Positions 28,318-35,965 of a DNA stretch of 54,958 bases are shown here, piece after piece. The DNA is from an uncultured Bacteroidales bacterium (GTDB taxonomy: Bacteria > Bacteroidota > Bacteroidia > Bacteroidales > Paludibacteraceae): positions 1-54,958 of the forward strand of contig CALUKG010000007.1 of NCBI GenBank assembly GCA_944321155.1, given 5' to 3'. The translations under genes were made by a program, and so were the position numbers. The notes below the pieces were generated by a model. The model had not been told where the DNA came from. It ran no database searches and saw only the letters and a program-made list of their open reading frames with translations. Every line of letters begins with the position of its first letter. Within the stretch, counting starts at the first letter, position 1.

Positions 28318-28370
28318 AGAACCCTATCATTTTCCAAATGGAATCTGGTAGGGTTCTTTCCTTTTATCTT
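28318..28370 (+). terminator. Intrinsic terminator after mreB
   Basis: AGAACCCTATCA pairs with TGGTAGGGTTCT (12 bp, one G-U) with a nested TTCCA/TGGAA stem in the loop, then a pyrimidine-rich T-tract (TTCCTTTTATCTTTC). It closes the purH-mreB transcript. Confidence 0.85.
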
Positions 28371-28388
28371 TCTATGATAAGTAACACG

Positions 28389-29768
28389 CTATTTTCCATC
28401 GCTGATGGAATTCTGCGCGGCCTCTCTTATTTGTGATATACACCCATCTATTTTCTCCTTCTCGTTCTGCCAATCAACACTAAATCCCAGCATTCCATTT
28501 TCAGCTATGAACTTCTTTTTCGGTTTTATTCCTTTAAATGCATCTGCATCCGAAGAATAGACCAACTCTCCGTTTTTATTGAACAGCAATATTCGGGCAG
28601 GGTCTTTGCCTTGTTTTGATGTACTTACACCCAACTCTTCCATAAACCGCACGTATTTATTCCTTTCCTTTGCGTCATTTTTCAGAATTCTATAAAGGGC
28701 AAAAGGTGTCTTCCGTCCTCTCAATTCCGGGTCATACAATTGGTCGCTAATGATATAGGTTGCAATCTCATCGTCTGTCTCCCTCACTAAAGTTCTTAGC
28801 CAATTGACAGCAATGGTGGCAGTTTCACGTGGTTCCAAAACCACACAAAATTCTGTACCCAAATCTTTGGACATTTCATAATAACGCGGCAACAGCAGGC
28901 TACTAAAAGCATTATAGGTCAGATAATCATAAGGTAGCATGCATACCATCGTATAATCTTTACCTGCTTCACGAACGATAGTCTGTACATCTTCTACATC
29001 CACCCCTGTAAGCACAGGACGTTTATACGCATCTATCAATTTTTGAACTTCTGTCCCTTCACATTTCTTGCCACACACCGAAACTTCTTGTCCAACTTTC
29101 CTCGCATTTGCTTCCAATACCTTGTCAATATCCTTGCCCATTTGTGTAACATAAGCTTTGGCTGTACGCTTGAAACGATTCTTCTCTTCGTCCTTGTAAC
29201 TCTTGACCATTTGCTTACGTTCCTCTATGGCTTCTTTTGTATCGGTAATTCCTGTATTGGTCATATATACCAAATTTCCCTGCTTATTCATTATAGCTCC
29301 ACCTGTATACCACTCATTCTTTTCCAAAGGAGGCAAACAATCTTTTGCCAAACGGCTACGCAACTGTGTAAGTTTATCTCTATCCCACAAGGATGCATTG
29401 GGATTATTCAATGAATCGCTCAACATGAAGACAGCAATATCAGCATCTACATCACTAATTTCGCTTCGGACAAAATTGGTATTTAAATAGTCCGATTCAG
29501 CACAAGTTATAATAGCATAAAATGCCATTCCCTTCTTTTGAGCATATGCGTATTCATAAGCAATATATTCACTACTACAATCATTAAACAGTCCAAAATA
29601 AGTATAATCTGTCGGTGCGTGACGTGCCAGACATCTCATCCCTTCTATGCCAATAGTCGGTAAATCATTTCCTTCACTTACTCCAAAGGAACATTGTTTC
29701 GTCTGACCGAAACTAAGAAACACAGCACAAATGGCTGAAACTAATAGAAATAATCTTGATTTCTTCAT
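28389..29768 (-). CDS. Secreted protein with two tandem thioredoxin-fold-like halves
   Basis: From the ATG at 29768 the protein is 459 aa with a signal peptide (MKKSRLFLLVSAICAVFLSFGQT). I do not recognise the family. The two halves match each other. About 50-200 has DYTYFGLFNDCSSEYIAY, then DADIAVFMLSDSLNNPN, then a later GNLVYMTNTG. About 280-430 has DYTMVCMLPYDYLTY, then DDEIATYIISDQLYDPE, then a later GELVYSSDAD. Each half has the order helix-strand-helix with a late strand pair, as in thioredoxin-like domains, but there is no CxxC. The middle linker (residues about 200-260) is highly charged and contains CGKKC. The longest frame begins at a TTG at 29834, which is upstream of the predicted transcription start. 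Confidence 0.8.
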   Translation of the reverse strand: MKKSRLFLLVSAICAVFLSFGQTKQCSFGVSEGNDLPTIGIEGMRCLARHAPTDYTYFGLFNDCSSEYIAYEYAYAQKKGMAFYAIITCAESDYLNTNFVRSEISDVDADIAVFMLSDSLNNPNASLWDRDKLTQLRSRLAKDCLPPLEKNEWYTGGAIMNKQGNLVYMTNTGITDTKEAIEERKQMVKSYKDEEKNRFKRTAKAYVTQMGKDIDKVLEANARKVGQEVSVCGKKCEGTEVQKLIDAYKRPVLTGVDVEDVQTIVREAGKDYTMVCMLPYDYLTYNAFSSLLLPRYYEMSKDLGTEFCVVLEPRETATIAVNWLRTLVRETDDEIATYIISDQLYDPELRGRKTPFALYRILKNDAKERNKYVRFMEELGVSTSKQGKDPARILLFNKNGELVYSSDADAFKGIKPKKKFIAENGMLGFSVDWQNEKEKIDGCISQIREAAQNSISDGK

Positions 29769-30067
29769 AAGTAAAAGAATTAATAAGTGAATGTTAGTTT
29801 GACAAAAATATAGGTACAAGAATCCTTTATCCAATTCTACATTTGTTATCCGCTATATATGTGTATTAAACCAATAGTACACAACAAACATACAATATCA
29901 TATCTAAATATACAAGAAGTAAATTATTAAATTAACATTTGACAACAAAAAGAAAATTCCTTTATAGGTATAATAGAGAAAAAAGAATCGATGATAAAAA
30001 CCTCTGCAATAATTACATAAAAGCATAAGAGGCTATATGTCTTTATGTTTTAACAACTGAAAGATAG
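29769..30067. other. 299-bp intergenic gap, AT-rich
   Basis: It separates two minus-strand genes. It contains the promoter at 29803-29834 and otherwise only AT-rich sequence. I see no gene or RNA in it. Confidence 0.5.
29803..29834 (-). promoter_or_regulatory. Promoter of the duplicated-domain secreted protein
   Basis: The minus strand has TTG (29832-29834), a 21-bp spacer and TATTTTTG (29803-29810), 34 bp before the ATG at 29768. Confidence 0.55.
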
Positions 30068-30652
30068 CTATAACTGCCCCGCTTCCACCAAAGTGATAAT
30101 CCGTTCGACAATCTTATCCTCTGCATTCATCTCGGCATCAAACTGGACCTTCAAGTCATTACCGAACAATTTGGCTATTCCCTGCCAAAAGAAAGCGACA
30201 AACCCGCCTTTGTAATATTTTATCACTTCATAAGAAGTCTGATTACACTCTCTGTCCACCAATTTCATCAGCATAAACCCTTGACGGGCGGTCATCCCTC
30301 TAAAGGATTTCTCATATTTCCGAAACAACTGACGCTCATATTTCCGCATATAGGCTTTCTGCTCCTTGTCATCACCAATGGTCAATAAAATGGAATCCGT
30401 CTTGTGCATCTCATAGGCTATCAACTTGGCATAGGGTAAGGTCTTTTTTACATCACGTACCGTCCGCCAATAAAAACGCTCCTGACGCTTGTTCTTGAAA
30501 CGCATGGGAGGATAAACATACAATTCGCGCAAAAATACCATACCTACTGTATCTGTTCCATTTACCTGAGCAATCACAGTTACTTCATCAGCCCGAAGAG
30601 CGGAAAACGGAACGACAAACAGAAACAACAATATGTACAAGGCCTTACGCAT
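30068..30652 (-). CDS. DUF4294 family exported protein
   Basis: From the ATG at 30652 the protein is 194 aa, with a signal peptide (MRKALYILLFLFVVPFSALRA). The body matches the DUF4294 pattern known from Bacteroidota: a short beta-rich start ending VFLRELYVYPPMRFKNK, then long basic helices (YWRTVRDVKKTLPYAKL, RKYERQLFRKYEKSFRGMT), then LVDRECNQTSYEVIK. The function is unknown. It would act in the periplasm. It is divergent from the barrel/HHH operon. The longer frame starts at a TTG within the opposite promoter region and is not used. Confidence 0.85.
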   Translation of the reverse strand: MRKALYILLFLFVVPFSALRADEVTVIAQVNGTDTVGMVFLRELYVYPPMRFKNKRQERFYWRTVRDVKKTLPYAKLIAYEMHKTDSILLTIGDDKEQKAYMRKYERQLFRKYEKSFRGMTARQGFMLMKLVDRECNQTSYEVIKYYKGGFVAFFWQGIAKLFGNDLKVQFDAEMNAEDKIVERIITLVEAGQL

Positions 30653-30662
30653 GACTTGCCTA

Positions 30663-30694
30663 TTTTGACAAAACAAAACAAAATAATATCTTTG
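30663..30694 (+). promoter_or_regulatory. Promoter of the barrel/HHH operon
   Basis: TTTTG (30663-30667), a 19-bp spacer and TATCTTTG (30687-30694), about 40 bp before the ATG at 30735. Confidence 0.65.
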
Positions 30695-30734
30695 TTAATC
30701 CAAACTACAGATAATATAAATCGCCAACAAATGT

Positions 30735-31550
30735 ATGAAAAAAATCATTAGTAATATCCTTCTGCTTCTAACTTGTCATACATGGTTAATGGCGCAAATC
30801 AATAACATCATCCCTTCTGCACCCTCCATTGCCAACACACCTACTGCTCGCACTGACCAGTGGAGTGCATTTGCCAACCCTGCATCGCTCACTGAAAACA
30901 AACGATTCTACTTTGCCTTTACCTATGAAAACAAATATCTGCTGGCAGAACTCTCCGGCAAAACGGCACAAGCTGCCTACTGCAATCCATGGGTAAACGT
31001 GGGTATTGCCTTTACTCATTTCGGCTACAAGCAATACAGCGACATAATGGCCGGCATCTGCCTCTCACACGATTTCAGCGGAAAGTTTTCCATAGGACTG
31101 CAAGGCAATTATTATGCCGCATATTTCGGACCGGAAACGGGTTATGTCTATACCATCTTTCCGCAAGTGGGGGCTACCGTCCACATCACCCCTACACTCT
31201 GTCTGGGCTTCCATGCTTTCAATCCGTTTATCCAGCAACTGAAAGGAGAATTTGTCAACAAACAGATTCCTGCTGTGTTTAGCTTGGGTTCGGAATGGCG
31301 CTTTTATAACCGTTTCAACTGGCTCGTTCAGATTGACAAGGAGGTGCAGAGCCCTTTTCGGGTGGCTACAGGATTTGAATACCAAGCCATCAAGGAATTG
31401 GGTGTAAAAATTGGAGGATATGCCTCCACCTATTTCGTGCCCTGTTTTGGTATCAACCTGAATTTCAGCGGATGGAGGTTTGACATCAATTGCGAACTCA
31501 ACCCTCTATTGGGTGTAAATACATTGGGTAGTGTCAGCTTTGCTATATGA
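30735..31550 (+). CDS. Outer-membrane beta-barrel protein (PorV/FadL-like)
   Basis: The 271-aa protein has a signal peptide (MKKIISNILLLLTCHTWLMAQ) and then alternating polar and aromatic strands over its whole length. The segment WSAFANPASLTENKRF resembles the NPA-type N-terminal segment of FadL/PorV/PorQ-like barrels. It ends LGSVSFAI. The stop overlaps the next start by 4 bp (ATGA), so it is translated together with the HHH-barrel protein. The function is unknown. Confidence 0.8.
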   Translation: MKKIISNILLLLTCHTWLMAQINNIIPSAPSIANTPTARTDQWSAFANPASLTENKRFYFAFTYENKYLLAELSGKTAQAAYCNPWVNVGIAFTHFGYKQYSDIMAGICLSHDFSGKFSIGLQGNYYAAYFGPETGYVYTIFPQVGATVHITPTLCLGFHAFNPFIQQLKGEFVNKQIPAVFSLGSEWRFYNRFNWLVQIDKEVQSPFRVATGFEYQAIKELGVKIGGYASTYFVPCFGINLNFSGWRFDINCELNPLLGVNTLGSVSFAI

Positions 31551-33598
31551 TGGGTAAAGTACTTTACATACTCACAGCACTGCTAATGGTTTTCCAACTG
31601 TCGGCACAACCACAGTCTGACGAGGTGGAACGTATCATCAATGACATCTATTACCAACTGGACGAAGAGGGTAAAGACATTCCCGAATACGAACAACTCT
31701 ACGAGGGGCTGCTCCACTATACCCAACAACCTGTCAACCTAAACCATACAAACAGACAAGAACTGCAACAGCTCTATTTTCTCTCCGATTTGCAAATTGA
31801 AAACATACTCTATCACATTTACCAATACGGACCACTGGAAAGCATCTATGAACTACGCCTGATTGATGGACTCGAAGACTATGACATCAGAAACCTGCTG
31901 CCTTTTGTCTATGTGGGGGAACATCAGGAGCAAAAGGAGCTGTTTCATCCGAAAGAATTGTATTATTACGGCAAACACCAACTGCTGTTGCGAATGGACA
32001 AAGGGCTGGAAACCAAAGAAGGCTACCGCTTTTTGCCGGAAGAGGACGAAGCCCAATTCAACAGCAACGAAGGATATAAAGGCGACCCATTCTATGCTTC
32101 TATTCGCTATCAATATACCTTTAAGGACAAATTGAACATTGGCCTCCGCATGGAAAAGGATGCAGGAGAACAATTTTGGGGCGACTATAACAAAGGATTT
32201 GACTCTTATGGAGGATATGTACAAATCGACAAACTGAAATGGTGTAAGCGTATTATAATAGGCGATTTCAAAGCCAATTTTGGTAATGGACTTGTCATGA
32301 ACACGGATTTCGGTTTCGGAAAATCGGCTGATGTGCTCAACACGACACCGCGTTCACAAGGCATACGTAAAACGAATTCTACTGACGAATATAATTTTTT
32401 CAGAGGGGTAGGGGGCAGCTTCCAATGGAACCGCTGGGAGGCAAATGTATTCTATTCCATCAGGCGGCTGGATGCTGACACAACCGGCGGCTACATACAT
32501 TCCATCTACACAACTGGACTGCACCGCACAGACAACGAATATGCCAAACGGAATACAGTGTGGCAACAGGTAATAGGCGCCAATATGCTCTACAGGCAAC
32601 GCTCTTGGAAGGTGGGGCTAAGCATGGCAGCCACCCTGTTCAATAAACCGATAATCCCCCAACCGACACTTTACAACACGAATTATTTTTCGGGAAAACA
32701 CCAACTGACGGTAGGCACGGACTATCAATGGAGAATCAAAAGGTTCTTCCTGTTTGGCGAAACAGCATTGACGCAGCAATTGGGTTGGGCCACATTAAAC
32801 GGAGTGAAATTCTATCCCATTCCAGAATTGGGCCTGGTGACGCTCCAACGCTATTATTCAGGCAAATTCGACAGTTTTTTTGCTCAATCATTTTCTGAAA
32901 CATCGGCACTCAGCAATGAAAAGGGCATCTACATCGGCATAGAGGCCATTCCGGGGCGATTCTGGCGCATTGCAGCCTATGCCGATACCTATTCCTTCCC
33001 ATTCCCGAAATATGGCATAAACAAGCCTTCTACAGGATTTGATTACTTGCTGCAAGCGGAATATACGCCCAAAACAACCATCAAATTGGTCAGCCGACTG
33101 AAATGGGAAGAGAAAATGACTAATTATACAGGCACGCAACTGGTTGTTCCGCTCGACAAGACCTCCGCCCGTTGCCAATTTTTTTACCAATCGGGCCACC
33201 TTAGTTTCAAAACTACCATGGAGGGCAATCTTGCGAAAAAGGGAAGCGATGATTTCACTTTCGGCTATCAACTTGCTCAAGACATCACCTACCGCAACGA
33301 AAATTTTCCGCTGAGCGGCAATATCCGCCTGCAGATGTTCCATGCCGACACGTACGACAACCGCATCTATAGCTATGAAAACGATGTACTTTATGCCTTT
33401 TCCATCCCCATGCTCACAGGCAGCGGTTGCCGCTATTACATCAATCTGCGTTACGACTTGTTTCAAACGCTCACGCTTTGGCTCAAAATGGCACAAACCA
33501 TCTATGCCGACGGACGCGAAACAGTGGGAACTGGCCATGAAGAAAGAAGCGGAAACCGTAAAACCGATTTCCGCCTCCTCATTCGCTATAAATTTTGA
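31547..33598 (+). CDS. Helix-hairpin-helix plus outer-membrane barrel protein
   Basis: The 683-aa protein has a signal peptide (MMGKVLYILTALLMVFQLSAQ). Residues about 50-125 hold two helix-hairpin-helix-like units (NLNHTNRQELQQLYFLSDLQ; GPLESIYELRLIDGLEDYDI), the kind also seen in ComEA. The rest, about 140-683, is a large beta-barrel with many aromatic and Gly residues, ending FRLLIRYKF. This fusion is a known but uncharacterised Bacteroidota family. HHH motifs usually bind DNA without sequence preference, so a role in handling extracellular DNA is possible, but they may only be protein-interaction modules here. The start codon could be either of two consecutive ATGs. Confidence 0.85.
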   Translation: MMGKVLYILTALLMVFQLSAQPQSDEVERIINDIYYQLDEEGKDIPEYEQLYEGLLHYTQQPVNLNHTNRQELQQLYFLSDLQIENILYHIYQYGPLESIYELRLIDGLEDYDIRNLLPFVYVGEHQEQKELFHPKELYYYGKHQLLLRMDKGLETKEGYRFLPEEDEAQFNSNEGYKGDPFYASIRYQYTFKDKLNIGLRMEKDAGEQFWGDYNKGFDSYGGYVQIDKLKWCKRIIIGDFKANFGNGLVMNTDFGFGKSADVLNTTPRSQGIRKTNSTDEYNFFRGVGGSFQWNRWEANVFYSIRRLDADTTGGYIHSIYTTGLHRTDNEYAKRNTVWQQVIGANMLYRQRSWKVGLSMAATLFNKPIIPQPTLYNTNYFSGKHQLTVGTDYQWRIKRFFLFGETALTQQLGWATLNGVKFYPIPELGLVTLQRYYSGKFDSFFAQSFSETSALSNEKGIYIGIEAIPGRFWRIAAYADTYSFPFPKYGINKPSTGFDYLLQAEYTPKTTIKLVSRLKWEEKMTNYTGTQLVVPLDKTSARCQFFYQSGHLSFKTTMEGNLAKKGSDDFTFGYQLAQDITYRNENFPLSGNIRLQMFHADTYDNRIYSYENDVLYAFSIPMLTGSGCRYYINLRYDLFQTLTLWLKMAQTIYADGRETVGTGHEERSGNRKTDFRLLIRYKF

Positions 33599-33610
33599 AA
33601 GTCTATTTTC

Positions 33611-34195
33611 CTAAAGTATAATGAATGATTTGTTTTTATCATTGATACAACCCCATTTACTGCCATTGTATACAGGGGCCAATCCGTCCATATAATCACC
33701 CACTTCATCATAGATTTCGGGAATAACGGTCTTACCCGACTTATTGATAAAACCATATTGCTCGCCCTTCAACGAAGCAGCACACAAACCTCCATGCATG
33801 TCGCCCAAACTTTCATAAATGGGTTGAACGGCATAGTCCAGCTTCTTGTTGAGCAAGCCTTCTTTTCCTGACAATGAAAATACGGCATAATCATTATAGA
33901 ACAACTCAGCATTGTCAAATGACATTCCGCTCTTTACATTTCCTTTTTTGTCTATAAAAAATACATTCTGACCGCTTCTTACCAAAGCCAAACCACAGGA
34001 ATAAGTAGATGCCTCATCATAGATAGCCTAAATTTTCATTTCGCCTTTTTTATTGATGTAGCCCCATTTTCCCATGCTTTCACTATAAGCTGGCCATAAC
34101 TCGGTGGTATCTGTCATTGGGTTCATATCCTTGCTGCAACCAACCAAAGCAAAGAACAATAGACTGAATAACCACAAATAATTAGACTTTTTCAT
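33611..34195 (-). pseudogene. WG-repeat lipoprotein broken by an in-frame TAG
   Basis: From the ATG at 34195 a lipoprotein signal peptide (lipobox LVGC, then SKDMNP) leads into WG repeats (GKWGYINKKGEMKI). A TAG codon at 34028-34030 follows after 55 residues. The same frame then continues with AIYDEASTYSCGLALVRSG and further WG-type units (KGEQYGFINKSGKTVIPEIY; GSKWGCINDKNKSFIIL) to the TAA at 33611. The sequence on both sides fits the repeat register exactly, with no frameshift: 195 codons in all. The expected residue in related repeats is Pro or another residue before AIYDEA. It is a recent nonsense mutation, sequencing error, or a readthrough case. No start ATG follows the TAG in frame near the break. 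Confidence 0.85.
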
Positions 34196-34249
34196 CGCAA
34201 TATATTTTTAAAATAACTGGACAAATATACTACCATTTTTCAATAAAAA

Positions 34250-34284
34250 AACTGTGCCATTACTATATGCATAATGACACAGTT
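34250..34284 (-). terminator. Terminator of the glutamine synthetase gene
   Basis: AACTGTGCCATTA pairs with TAATGACACAGTT (13 bp, one G-U) around a 9-nt loop. On the minus strand a TTTTTTTATTG tract follows. Confidence 0.8.
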
Positions 34285-34309
34285 CAAAAATACTAACTAT
34301 TAAATTATT

Positions 34310-35815
34310 CTATCCGCAGTGGAAGTATTGTTCTACCAATGCCAACAGTTTAGCTTCATCGTTTTGCAGGCTTGCATACAATCCCTTGTCGTTCATGGCA
34401 CGCAAGTTACGAATCATACCGTCAATAGCACGCGGATTGAACACGCTTTTTTCTTCAAACATACCACGTTGTTTTTCCAGCCAGTCGCCTGATTCTACAC
34501 AGCAGGTTGGCAATTGTTCCAAACCAGCCAACAAAGCTTTGTTCTTTTCACTGTGAATGTCGCCGTCCACATAGGTGTTCTTGGCTATTTCCAAAGCGTC
34601 GGCACGTTCCAATCCTATGCGGCATGCCACACACAATCCGGCCATCAAGAAGTATAGGTCAGCCGAACCGTCCGGAGAACGCATTTCAACGGTCTGTTTT
34701 TGGGTGGTGTCAAAACGTTCTGGTTTTTCAAGCGGATTGGCTGCGGCACACATATCCACATCTGATGTCCAACCGAGTGGTACGCGAACCAATACAGAGC
34801 GGTTTCTGTCGCCCCAGCATACGTTGGTTGGCGCTTCCTGATGAGGTACCAAACGGAAATAGGATGTCGGATTGCGGTTGCCAAATGCGGTAATGGAGGG
34901 AGCCAGCAGCATCATGCCGCCAATAGCCTTGCGGGCTGCTTCCGACAATACACCGTTTTCTATCATGCAATTCTTGCCGTCTTTCATCAAACGCATGTGG
35001 ATATGAAGTCCCGAACCGGCCTTGCCCACAGTGATTTTAGGAGCGAAAGTGATGTCCAATCCCTGTTGGTAAGCCAGATTGCGGATAACCCATTTGGCCA
35101 AAGTCAACTGGTCGGCAGCGCTCTCTACCGGATTAGGCAAAAACTCTATTTCATTCTGCTCATATATTTTGCCGTTCAGCTTGAAGTTTCCCACTTCTGA
35201 ATGTCCGTATTTGATTTGCCCGCCGGCGTTGGCTATATAGGCCATACACATCTTGCGGAATTCATTGAATTTTGCATAAGGCCCTGATTCATGATAACCG
35301 CGTTGATTGGTGGCGGGAAACATTTCGTCGTCATCGGCTATCACATAATATTCCAATTCACCCATAGCTTCAAAAGTCAGTCCGGTCGATTCGGTAAAGG
35401 CTTCCGCTGCACGGTGAAGAGTATATTCAGGTGAACCGCCGAAAGGCTTGCCCTCCTTGTCAAAGAAGGCACACAACATACACAAAGTTGGTATTTCGGC
35501 AAACGGGTCAAGAAATGCCGTACGGAAACGTGGCAATACATAAAGGTCGCTGTTGCCTGCCTCTACATAAGAAGGGAAAAGGCTCGAACCATCCACACGT
35601 TCACCACAAGTAAGAATAGTCTCCAGATAGGCCAGATTGTTTACCACAAAATTCAAGGTCTTTACACGACCGCCTTCTGCCGGATACATAAAGTTGACCA
35701 TGGTAATTTCCTGTTCCGTGATGTAACGGATAATGTCTTCCTTGGTAAATTGTGCAGCCGGTTTTTTCAGATAGGCCACAACCTGGTTAGGGTTCAATTC
35801 GATTTCTTTGTTCAT
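34310..35815 (-). CDS. glnA: Glutamine synthetase, GlnA type
   Basis: The 501-aa enzyme makes glutamine from glutamate, ammonia and ATP in the cytoplasm. The N-terminal beta-grasp domain (MVNFMYPAEGGRVKTLNFVV) is followed by the catalytic domain. Metal- and substrate-binding motifs are visible: FEAMGELEYYVI, YEQNEIEFLPNP, GSGLHIHM, NRNPTSYFRLVP and NRSVLVRVP, and EMRSPDGSADLYF near the end. It is of GS I-like size, not the 700-residue GS III also found in Bacteroidales. I do not see the NLYDLP adenylylation motif. Its promoter overlaps a 13-bp inverted repeat upstream, and a terminator follows. It is transcribed alone. Confidence 0.93.
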   Translation of the reverse strand: MNKEIELNPNQVVAYLKKPAAQFTKEDIIRYITEQEITMVNFMYPAEGGRVKTLNFVVNNLAYLETILTCGERVDGSSLFPSYVEAGNSDLYVLPRFRTAFLDPFAEIPTLCMLCAFFDKEGKPFGGSPEYTLHRAAEAFTESTGLTFEAMGELEYYVIADDDEMFPATNQRGYHESGPYAKFNEFRKMCMAYIANAGGQIKYGHSEVGNFKLNGKIYEQNEIEFLPNPVESAADQLTLAKWVIRNLAYQQGLDITFAPKITVGKAGSGLHIHMRLMKDGKNCMIENGVLSEAARKAIGGMMLLAPSITAFGNRNPTSYFRLVPHQEAPTNVCWGDRNRSVLVRVPLGWTSDVDMCAAANPLEKPERFDTTQKQTVEMRSPDGSADLYFLMAGLCVACRIGLERADALEIAKNTYVDGDIHSEKNKALLAGLEQLPTCCVESGDWLEKQRGMFEEKSVFNPRAIDGMIRNLRAMNDKGLYASLQNDEAKLLALVEQYFHCG

Positions 35816-35858
35816 GATATTATTATTTTAAGGTCTTGTGTTTTTCTGAATTATGCCG

Positions 35859-35908
35859 CAAACATAATAAAAATTGTCGGATTGTACCAAATAGAACAAT
35901 CCGACAAT
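35859..35908 (-). promoter_or_regulatory. glnA promoter nested in an inverted repeat / upstream terminator
   Basis: On the minus strand TATGTTTG (35859-35866) is the -7 box. TTTG (35887-35890) at 20-bp spacing is the -33 box. The -33 box lies in the loop of a perfect 13-bp inverted repeat (35873-35885 and 35896-35908, ATTGTCGGATTGT). The hairpin is followed by TTTTATTA on the minus strand, so it also looks like the terminator of the pectate lyase gene. Confidence 0.6.
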
Positions 35909-35965
35909 AGGAAATATTGGAATATTAACGATTTAACGCACTTACAAACTGTAAGTTTCCACTTC

